Shown: positions 54,059-61,054 of the stretch, piece by piece
How the letters are laid out: every line of letters starts with the position of its first letter
Numbering within the stretch: position 1 is the stretch's first letter
DNA from: Blastococcus sp. CT_GayMR19
GTDB taxonomy: Bacteria > Actinomycetota > Actinomycetes > Mycobacteriales > Geodermatophilaceae
Direction of reading: 5' to 3'
Assembly (NCBI RefSeq): GCF_004570385.1
Contig: NZ_SPQL01000003.1
Coordinates: 310,001-374,000, forward strand
DNA: 64,000 nucleotides
Program-made: the position numbers and the translations under genes
Notes under the pieces: model-generated
The model's input: the letters and a program-made list of their open reading frames with translations, nothing else
Told to the model about the DNA's origin: nothing
Databases searched by the model: none

Positions 54059-55069
54059 TCACCCGCCCGGAGGTGCGGGCGCCGGCCCGGTCGAATTCCG
54101 GATCCGCAGATGGGTGGGCAGCGTGATCACCGGCTCGGGGGTCCGCCCGGCCTGCAGGACGTCGACCAGCATCCGGCCGGCGTCGTCGACCGGGCCGGCC
54201 ACCGTCGTCAGCGTCGGGGAGCAGAAGTCGGCACCGAAGATGTCGTCGTACCCGACCACGCTGACGTGCGCCGGCACCGGGACGCCCCGCTCCGCCAGCC
54301 GCCGGAGCACACCGATGGCCAGCAGGTCGTTGAACGCGATCAGCGCGGTCGCACCGGTGGCCAGGCCGACGTCGGCGGCGGCCGGACCGCCGTCCAGGGT
54401 CGGCGGGAAGGGGCCGCATCGGACGATCCCGATGCCGGACGCCGCTGCGTGCTCGGAGAGGGCGCGCCACCGCTCGGCGTCCGACCATCCCCCGCTGGGC
54501 CCCGCGAGGTAGGCCAGCGACCGGTGCCCGAGGGCGGCGAGGTGCTCGACGATCTGGCGGCTGCCGTCGGCGGAGTCGGTGGCCAGGCTGGCCAGCCCCT
54601 CGACCCGGCGGTTGAACAGCACGACGGGCAGGCGCTCGGCCAGGTCCTGCAGCTCCGTGTCCGACAGCCGGCTGGCGGCGAGCAGGAAGCCGTCGACCGA
54701 GGAGGCGAGCCGGTCCAGGTGGGCGGTCTCCAGTTCCGGACCCCCCTGGGTGTCGGCGATGATCAGCGTCGAGCTTGCCGCCCGGGCCTGCGCCTCCGCG
54801 CCCCGGACCAGCCCGAAGTTGTGCGGGTTCGTGATGTCGGGGACCAGGATCGCCAGCATGCCGGTCCGGCCCGTCGGCAGCGCCTGCGCCAGCCGGTTGG
54901 GCCGGTACCCGAGTCTCTTGGCCACCGCCTGCACGTGCTCGCGCGTCCGGACGTTCACCCGCCCCGGATCGGACAGGGCGCGGGAGGCCGTGGAGACGGC
55001 GACCCCCGCCTCGCGGGCGACGTCGTGCAACGTCACCGGACGACGTCTCGCCGGGTCGAGCACTCCCAC
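54059..55069 (-). CDS. LacI-family transcriptional regulator
   Basis: 336 residues. VTLHDVAREAGVAVSTASRALSDPGRV is the HTH and hinge; the periplasmic-binding-like effector domain runs from GMLAILVPDITNPHN. GTG at 55069 with GGAGGA five bases upstream. Divergent from an MFS gene that has a perfect LacI-type palindrome at its start. Binds a sugar or related effector, unknown. Confidence 0.93.
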   Translation of the reverse strand: MGVLDPARRRPVTLHDVAREAGVAVSTASRALSDPGRVNVRTREHVQAVAKRLGYRPNRLAQALPTGRTGMLAILVPDITNPHNFGLVRGAEAQARAASSTLIIADTQGGPELETAHLDRLASSVDGFLLAASRLSDTELQDLAERLPVVLFNRRVEGLASLATDSADGSRQIVEHLAALGHRSLAYLAGPSGGWSDAERWRALSEHAAASGIGIVRCGPFPPTLDGGPAAADVGLATGATALIAFNDLLAIGVLRRLAERGVPVPAHVSVVGYDDIFGADFCSPTLTTVAGPVDDAGRMLVDVLQAGRTPEPVITLPTHLRIRNSTGPAPAPPGG

Positions 55070-55117
55070 CGGACTCCTCCGTGTGACGCCACCCACGATC
55101 CCGTAGGTGGCAAACAA

Positions 55118-55133
55118 TGGCAAACGTTTGCCA
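55118..55133. promoter_or_regulatory. LacI operator TGGCAAACGTTTGCCA
   Basis: A perfect 16-bp palindrome with the central CG and the TGGCAAAC arm typical of LacI/GalR sites. A further TGGCAAAC half copy lies at 55108-55115. It is ten bases before the MFS start codon, so repression would block initiation. Confidence 0.88.
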
Positions 55134-55143
55134 CACTAGGCCC

Positions 55144-56499
55144 ATGGCCGTGACCGAGGCGACTGGACTGCCCCTGACGAAGGAGAACGCGGAGACCGCC
55201 GGGTCCCCCGCGCCCGCGCTGATGTGCCGGGCCGCCCTCGTCTGGGGGGTCGGCATGCTCGGCTACATCCTGGCCGTGATGCAGCGGACGACCTTCGGCG
55301 TCGCCGGCCTGGACGCCGCGGACCGCTTCGGGATCAGCCCCGCCGCACTGTCCGCCTTCGTGTTCCTGCAGGTGGCGGTCTACATCGCCGCCCAGTTGCC
55401 CGGTGGCCTGCTGGTCGACCGCTATGGCGCGCGCACCGTGCTGGTGCTCGGCGGTCTCGTGCTCGCCGCGGGACAGCTCCTGCTGGCGTTCGCGCCCGCG
55501 CTGCCGTTGGTGGTGCTGGCCCGGATCCTCGTGGGCGCCGGCGACGCCGTCATGTTCGTCGCCGTCCTCGGTCTCCTCCCCCGCTGGTTCGCCGCCCGTC
55601 GCGTGCCGCTGGTCACCCAGCTCACCGGGATCCTGGGCCAGATCGGTCAGATCCTGTCCGCCGTACCCTTCCTCGCTCTGCTGCACGCGAGCGGCTGGAC
55701 GACGGCGTTCGCGGCGGCAGCGGCCGCCAGTGTCCTGGCCGCGGCGGTCACGCTGGCGGTCGTCCGGAACGGCCCCCGCGGTACGTGGACCCCCTCGCCG
55801 TCGTTCACCGCCCGGGAGATCGGCGCTCAGATGCTCGCCGTGTGGCGGCGCCCCGGGACGCGGCTGGGGTTCTTCGGGCACATGGGCACGCAGTTCTCGA
55901 TGATGGTGTTCTCGCTGCTCTGGGGAGTTCCCTACCTGGTCTCCGCGCAGGGCCTCTCCTCCGGTCAGGCCGGCGGGCTGGTCACCCTGTTCGTGGTCTG
56001 CGCGATCCTCATCGGCCCCGTCATCGGGGTGCTCACCGCGCGGCACCCGCTCCGCCGCTCCTGGCTGGTGCTCGGCATCATCGCCGCCAACGTCACCGTC
56101 TGGACCGCCGTGCTGTCACTGCCCGGACCCGCGCCCCGGTGGCTGCTCGTCGTCCTGGTGATCGTCCTCGCCGCGGGCGGGCCGGGTTCGGTGGTGGGGT
56201 TCGACATCGCCCGCACGTCCAACCCCGTGCCCAACCTCGGGGTGGCCCAGAGCATCGTCAACCTGGGCGGCTTCCTGGCCAGCCTGCTCGTACTGGCCAC
56301 GATGGGGGTCGTGCTGGACGCGCTCGGCGGGTTCGGCTTCGAGGCGTTCCGGATCGCGTGGCTCGTCCAGTACCCCGTGTGGCTGGTCGCGGTGATCGGG
56401 ATCGTGGTCACCCGGCGGAAGGCGCGCCGGATCGATGCCGCGCGCGGCGTCGTGCCGCGGCCGCTCCGCCAGGTCCTCGGCCGCAGCCGGTCGCACTGA
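55144..56499 (+). CDS. MFS transporter under LacI control
   Basis: 451 residues, 12 hydrophobic segments; GYILAVMQRTTFGVAGLDAA and LPGGLLVDRYGARTVL (loop 2-3). The family resembles uptake transporters for organic acids/sugars but substrate unknown. Operator and ATG are only ten bases apart and there is no ribosome site, so the mRNA is probably leaderless. Confidence 0.88.
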   Translation: MAVTEATGLPLTKENAETAGSPAPALMCRAALVWGVGMLGYILAVMQRTTFGVAGLDAADRFGISPAALSAFVFLQVAVYIAAQLPGGLLVDRYGARTVLVLGGLVLAAGQLLLAFAPALPLVVLARILVGAGDAVMFVAVLGLLPRWFAARRVPLVTQLTGILGQIGQILSAVPFLALLHASGWTTAFAAAAAASVLAAAVTLAVVRNGPRGTWTPSPSFTAREIGAQMLAVWRRPGTRLGFFGHMGTQFSMMVFSLLWGVPYLVSAQGLSSGQAGGLVTLFVVCAILIGPVIGVLTARHPLRRSWLVLGIIAANVTVWTAVLSLPGPAPRWLLVVLVIVLAAGGPGSVVGFDIARTSNPVPNLGVAQSIVNLGGFLASLLVLATMGVVLDALGGFGFEAFRIAWLVQYPVWLVAVIGIVVTRRKARRIDAARGVVPRPLRQVLGRSRSH

Positions 56500-56509
56500 C
56501 GTCCCGGCG

Positions 56510-57103
56510 CTAGGCGGACGAGTCGCCCTCGGGGTCGGCCTTGGACCGCCCCGCCAGGGCGTCGCGCAGCAGATCCCGCGCCCGGTCGATCATCGCCATC
56601 GGCGTCCCGACGAGCAGCGCGCGCGGGGCGGACTCGTTGCCGGGGTGCGGGTGCGTGGGTGCCAGGGACGACGCCAGCCGGAGGGCCGCCGCCATCGCGG
56701 CGCGCTCCGCCGGCTTGGTGGCGGCGCGGAGGCCGGCGAACTCGCTGCTCTCCTCCTTGCCGGCGTGGGCGAGCAGCGCGGTGCGGAACCGGGTGAACAG
56801 TTCCTCGAAGCCGGGGTTCGTGGGGCCCAGGGAATCGAGCGCGGCCAGCATCCTGTTCACCTCGCGCTCCTCCTCGACCCGCTCGGCCACCGCGTCCTTC
56901 GCGCCCTCGACCCGGCGCTTGACGTAGGGGTGGACGAGCTCCTCCTCCACCGCCTCGTGCACGGCCAGCAGCCGCACCAGGGATCGGAAGGGCTGCTCGC
57001 GCTCGGCCGCCGTCGCCGTGGCGACCTGTTCGCACAGCTCCCGGATGGCCCGGTGCTGGTCGAGGAGGAGATCGACGACGTCACCGCGCTGCTGCTGGGT
57101 CAT
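56510..57103 (-). CDS. Hemerythrin/HHE domain protein
   Basis: 197 residues. The HHE helices supply metal ligands: LLLDQHRAIRELC, LAVHEAVEEELVHPYV, and FRTALLAHAGKEESSEF. Di-iron binding, possibly oxygen or redox sensing. ATG at 57103. C-terminus disordered. Convergent with the MFS gene. Confidence 0.87.
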   Translation of the reverse strand: MTQQQRGDVVDLLLDQHRAIRELCEQVATATAAEREQPFRSLVRLLAVHEAVEEELVHPYVKRRVEGAKDAVAERVEEEREVNRMLAALDSLGPTNPGFEELFTRFRTALLAHAGKEESSEFAGLRAATKPAERAAMAAALRLASSLAPTHPHPGNESAPRALLVGTPMAMIDRARDLLRDALAGRSKADPEGDSSA

Positions 57104-57219
57104 GGCTGCTCCTGGATTCGATGGACACGGCTTCCTGGACATGCGCCGATGCGGACACCCAGCAGCGTGGTCCCGTACGGGCGGCACGGGCAGCGGCTCC
57201 CGGCGAGCGGAACGAAGTC

Positions 57220-57807
57220 TCAGCCCGGCGGGTTCTCCGAGCCGGCCCGTGCCAGGTGCGCCCGCGCACGTTCCAGGCGCGCGGCCGGTGGGTCGGCCGC
57301 GGTCAGGTCGATCGACACGGTGACCGTCTCCCCGTCGCTCTCCCTCCGCTGCGGGAGCTGCAGCGTCCGCAGCAGGCCGAGCATCGCCGCGTTGCCGGTC
57401 AGCACGTCGGCCACGATGGTGTGCAGTCCGGCCTCGCGCCCCACGTCGACGAGTCGCTCGAGCATCAGCCGGCCGAGGCCCTGGTGCTGCAGCGCGTCGT
57501 CGATGACGACGGCGAGCTCCGCGCTGCGCTCGCCCGGCCGTCCCTCGTACCGGGCGACGGCGACCAGATCGGTGCCCCGCATCGCCACGAGGGCGAACCG
57601 TGCCCGGCCGTCGACGCGGGTGAATCGCTCGACATCCGCGGGTGCGAGATGCGGCCGCGCCCCGAAGTAGCGGCGGTAGATTGAGTCGGCGGACAGGCGG
57701 GCGTGCAGGGCCACGAGCGCGTCGCCATCCGCCGGCCTGATGGGGCGGACCTCGAGCGGCGTGCCGTCGCGCAGCAGGACCTCGTCCCGGGGCGATCCGG
57801 TCTCCAT
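57220..57807 (-). CDS. GNAT-family N-acetyltransferase
   Basis: 195 residues. VRPIRPADGDALVALHARLSADSIYRRYFG and DDALQHQGLGRLMLERLVDVGREAGL are hallmarks of the GNAT domains related to Pat protein acetyltransferases. ATG at 57807. It is eight bases downstream of the isomerase-like gene. Confidence 0.87.
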   Translation of the reverse strand: METGSPRDEVLLRDGTPLEVRPIRPADGDALVALHARLSADSIYRRYFGARPHLAPADVERFTRVDGRARFALVAMRGTDLVAVARYEGRPGERSAELAVVIDDALQHQGLGRLMLERLVDVGREAGLHTIVADVLTGNAAMLGLLRTLQLPQRRESDGETVTVSIDLTAADPPAARLERARAHLARAGSENPPG

Positions 57808-57815
57808 GGCGCCCT

Positions 57816-58676
57816 CTAGCCCCGCGCCGCGTCGAGCACGGTCCGGGCCGCCTCGGCGGCTGTCTTCGCGGCCACCTCGACCGGCAGCGCCCGGAACTCC
57901 GGAGTGTTGACCTCCACGCACCACGGGCCCGCGAAACCGGTCGCCTGCACCGCCCGCACCAGACCGACCACGTCCAGCTCACCGTGTCCGGGCAGCCGCC
58001 GGGCGGCCCGGGCCTGCTGCAGGAAGTCGGCGTGCACCCGCGGGCCGTCGTTGAGCTGCACCGCGGCGACGCCGGCCCCTGGCAGGTCGTCGAGCGCGTC
58101 CAGCCCGGCGCCGCCGTTGAAGAAGTGCCAGACGTCGACCATCAGCCCGGCGTTGGCGGCTCCTGCCCGCCGCAGGAGGTCGACGGCGGCGCCGACGTCG
58201 GGCAGCGCCGACCACGGGAACGCCTCCAGCGCGACGAGCAGGCCCCGCTCCCCCAGCCGTCCGGCCAGCTCGGCCAGCCGCGCCGCTGCGGCCTCCGGCT
58301 CCAGGTCGCCCGGGCGGAACTCCCCCGCGGTGACGTGCCGGCCGCCCAGGCCGGCGGCAACGGCCTCCACGCCGGCCACGACGTCGTCGGCGGCGACCGG
58401 TTCGAGCGCCCAGCCCCCCAGGAACTCGATCTCCACCAGGCGCAGCCCCGCGCCGTCGAGCAGCGCGCGCATCCCCGCCACGTCCAGCCCCGACGCCCGC
58501 GTGCGGGCGAGATCGTCCACGTGCAGCCCGAGGCCGGAGAACCCGGCAGCCGCGGCCGCCTCGCAGCGCCGTTCGAAGCCGTGCCGCGGCGGTTCGCCGA
58601 ATCCGGCGCCGGACAGGGTGAAGAAGCTGGCGACGAGTTCCGGGTCGCCGTCCGAACCGGTCGCCTGCTCAGCCAC
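57816..58676 (-). CDS. Sugar-phosphate isomerase/epimerase-like TIM barrel
   Basis: 286 residues of the AP endonuclease 2/xylose isomerase-like TIM barrel. LVALEAFPWS, GLMVDVWHFF, VAAVQLNDGP and WCVEVNTPEF match the metal-binding strands (Glu, Asp/His, Glu). Overlaps the RidA gene by eight bases. Probably a catabolic isomerase/epimerase; substrate unknown. Confidence 0.85.
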   Translation of the reverse strand: MAEQATGSDGDPELVASFFTLSGAGFGEPPRHGFERRCEAAAAAGFSGLGLHVDDLARTRASGLDVAGMRALLDGAGLRLVEIEFLGGWALEPVAADDVVAGVEAVAAGLGGRHVTAGEFRPGDLEPEAAAARLAELAGRLGERGLLVALEAFPWSALPDVGAAVDLLRRAGAANAGLMVDVWHFFNGGAGLDALDDLPGAGVAAVQLNDGPRVHADFLQQARAARRLPGHGELDVVGLVRAVQATGFAGPWCVEVNTPEFRALPVEVAAKTAAEAARTVLDAARG

Positions 58677-59055
58677 GATAGGCGGCGGCCTCGACCATGA
58701 ACCGGGCGTTCTCGCCCGGGCGGCCGAAGGCGGCGGACTCGATCGCCGACCGCGCCGGACGGTGGTTCCCGAAGCGCTCGGCCCAGACCTCGTTGAAGAC
58801 CGGCCGGTCGCGCTGGAGGTCCCGCATGACGATGCCGACCCGCACGACGTCGGTCAGCGCGGCACCGCCGGCGGCGAGGATGGCGGCCAGGTTGTCGAAC
58901 AGCTGCTCGGCCTCGGCGCGGGCGTCCTCGGGGATCGCGCGTTCCTTCGGGTCCGCCCCGAACAATGCGGAGACGTGGATCCAGCCACCCGCCTCCACGG
59001 CCTGCGGGACCGGTCCGACGTGTGCCGGGGCGTCGTCGGTGTGGATGATCCGCAC
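58669..59055 (-). CDS. RidA/YjgF-family protein
   Basis: 128 residues. VSALFGADP, EAEQLFDNLAAILAAGGAALTDVV and the conserved Arg in RPARSAIESAAF mark the RidA family, which hydrolyse imines or enamines. GTG at 59055 with AGGAGG. In the same run as the ketoacid hydratase genes, fitting removal of reactive intermediates. Confidence 0.9.
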   Translation of the reverse strand: MRIIHTDDAPAHVGPVPQAVEAGGWIHVSALFGADPKERAIPEDARAEAEQLFDNLAAILAAGGAALTDVVRVGIVMRDLQRDRPVFNEVWAERFGNHRPARSAIESAAFGRPGENARFMVEAAAYRG

Positions 59056-59063
59056 GGTGCCTC

Positions 59064-59354
59064 CTAGATCGACCAGTGGACGGTGAGCTCGCGCCGGGCT
59101 CCGAAACGCTCCAGGTGGCGGGCCAGGACGTCCTGCACGCGGGCGAGCGACTCGTCGTCCGCAGCGGTCGCCTCGAGCACGAGCCGCCCGGCCTCCGGCC
59201 GGACGATGCCGACGCCGTAGGCGAACAGCAGCCGTCCGCCCTCGGGCACCCCGTCGACCGGCTCGACGGTGTTCTTCCGCCCGAGGTGCGCCAGCAACTG
59301 CTTGGCGTAGCGCTCGGGTGCGTCGGTGACGACGGCGGTGATGGATGTGGGCAC
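59064..59354 (-). CDS. DUF2218 protein
   Basis: 96 residues. TDAPERYAKQLLAHLGRK, VEPVDG, DDESLARVQDVLARHLERFGARREL matches DUF2218, often near metal or oxidative stress genes. GTG start. Function unknown. Confidence 0.87.
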   Translation of the reverse strand: MPTSITAVVTDAPERYAKQLLAHLGRKNTVEPVDGVPEGGRLLFAYGVGIVRPEAGRLVLEATAADDESLARVQDVLARHLERFGARRELTVHWSI

Positions 59355-59392
59355 GGTTCCTCCTCCGCTGGCAGCGCCGCCGAGCCCTCCGG

Positions 59393-60184
59393 CTAGGCGC
59401 CGTGGACCTCGATCGCACCGAGACCGTCGAACTCGAACGTGACGCTGCCGCCCGGCACGACCGGCACCGGTGCGGTCACCCCTCCGGAGAACACGAGGTG
59501 GCCGGCCCTCAGGCCCTCTCCCTCGGCCGCGAGCTCGTTCGCCAGCCAGGCCACCGACGCCGCCGGGTGTCCCATCACCGCCGCACCCGCGGCCGTCATC
59601 GCGACCTCGCCGTCCACCCGGACGACGCAGCCGAGCAGCCGCAGGTCCCCCAGGTCGTCCGGGCGGCGGGCGACCGGCCCCAGGTAGAACGCCCCGGCGC
59701 TCGCGTTGTCGGCCACGACGTCCGAGAGGGTGAACCGGAAGCTCTCGTACCGGGAGTCGAGCACGTCGACGGCGCCGAACACGACGTCCGTGGCCGCGAG
59801 CACCGAGGTGACCGTGGCCGGCGCCTCGATGTCCCGGGCGAGGAGGAAGGCGATCTCGGACTCCACGCGGGGATGGATGAACCGGTCGAGCCGCACCGGG
59901 TCGCCGTGGGTGGCGAGCATGCTGCTGGTGACCCGCCCGTACAGCGGCGCGTCCAGCCCCATGGCCTGCTGCTTGTTGCGGCTGGTCAGGCCGAGCTTGT
60001 ACCCGACGAACGTCTCCCCCGCGTCCAGCTTCGACTGCACGAACAGCTGCTGGGCGCGGTACGCGGTGGCGGTGTCGACGTCGGGGTGGTCGTCGCTGAT
60101 CTGCGCGATCCCCTTCCGGTCGCGCTCGGCCGCGATGAGGATGTCGGCGATCCCCTGGGCGTCGATGGCTCCGTCCGACGGCAC
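59393..60184 (-). CDS. 4-oxalocrotonate decarboxylase-like (FAH superfamily)
   Basis: 263 residues. YKLGLTSRNKQQAMG, RVESEIAFLL (acid metal ligands) and VADNASAGAFYLG; FAH-like 2-keto-4-pentenoate hydratase/oxalocrotonate decarboxylase family. Starts seven bases after the related hydratase gene. Together they fit a meta-cleavage lower pathway (DmpH/DmpE type). Confidence 0.85.
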   Translation of the reverse strand: MPSDGAIDAQGIADILIAAERDRKGIAQISDDHPDVDTATAYRAQQLFVQSKLDAGETFVGYKLGLTSRNKQQAMGLDAPLYGRVTSSMLATHGDPVRLDRFIHPRVESEIAFLLARDIEAPATVTSVLAATDVVFGAVDVLDSRYESFRFTLSDVVADNASAGAFYLGPVARRPDDLGDLRLLGCVVRVDGEVAMTAAGAAVMGHPAASVAWLANELAAEGEGLRAGHLVFSGGVTAPVPVVPGGSVTFEFDGLGAIEVHGA

Positions 60185-60191
60185 GACGGGC

Positions 60192-60980
60192 CTAGTCCGA
60201 GAAGCGCACGGTCACGGGCCCGAGGTGGTCGAACTCCGCCCGGAACACGTCTCCCGGCTGCACCGGCACCATCTTGTGCACCGCACCCGGCAGCACGATG
60301 TCACCGGCCTTGAGGCCCGAGCCGAAACTGCCGAGCTTGTTGGCCAGCCAGGCGACGCACCGCGCCGGATTGCCCAGGGCCGCGGCGCCGGCCCCGGTGT
60401 CGATCACTTCCCCGTTCCGGGACACGACCACCCCGAGGAGGCGGAGGTCGAGCTCGGTCACCGGCCGCATCCGCCCACCGACCACCAGCAGTCCCGACGA
60501 CGCGTTGTCGGCGACGGTGTCGATGAGCTTGATCTTCCAGTCGGCGACCCGGCTGTCGACCACCTCCACCGCCGGCAGAGCGCCGGCGATGGCGTCGAGC
60601 GCGGTCGGCGTGCTGACCCCGGGGCCGGCGAGGTCGCGCGCCATGACGAACGCGAGCTCCGCCTCGACGCGGGGCTGCACGAGCCGGGACAGCGCGATGA
60701 GATCGCCGTCCTCGACGATCATCTCGTCGGTCAGGACGCCGAAGTCCGGCTCGTCCACGCCCAGCAGGTCCTGCATCGGTTTCGACGTCAGACCGACCTT
60801 GCGGCCGATGATCCGCTGACCGGCCGCGATGCGGCGGTCGATGTTGATCGTCTGGATCGCGTAGGCGTCCTCGATCGCGAGGTCGCTGTGGCGGTCGGTC
60901 AGCGGGGCGATCGGCTCGGCCGTCCGGTCCGCCTCCCACAGTTCGTCGGCGAGCTCCTGGTGACGGGCGTCGGTGGACAC
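60192..60980 (-). CDS. 2-keto-4-pentenoate hydratase-like
   Basis: 262 residues. RKVGLTSKPMQDLLGVDEPDFGVLTDEM, RVEAELAFVMARDL, DTVADNASSGLLVVG. Paralogue of the downstream gene. GTG at 60980. The pair would convert 2-oxo-hex-3-enedioate to 2-oxopent-4-enoate and then 4-hydroxy-2-oxovalerate (order inferred from family). No ring-cleavage dioxygenase in the window. Confidence 0.88.
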   Translation of the reverse strand: MSTDARHQELADELWEADRTAEPIAPLTDRHSDLAIEDAYAIQTINIDRRIAAGQRIIGRKVGLTSKPMQDLLGVDEPDFGVLTDEMIVEDGDLIALSRLVQPRVEAELAFVMARDLAGPGVSTPTALDAIAGALPAVEVVDSRVADWKIKLIDTVADNASSGLLVVGGRMRPVTELDLRLLGVVVSRNGEVIDTGAGAAALGNPARCVAWLANKLGSFGSGLKAGDIVLPGAVHKMVPVQPGDVFRAEFDHLGPVTVRFSD

Positions 60981-61054
60981 ACCGGCAGCCTGTCGGCTCG
61001 TGGCGAGGGGCGGCAACGCCCGCCGGTGAAGTTCCGTGCAGTGGGAACGGACGC

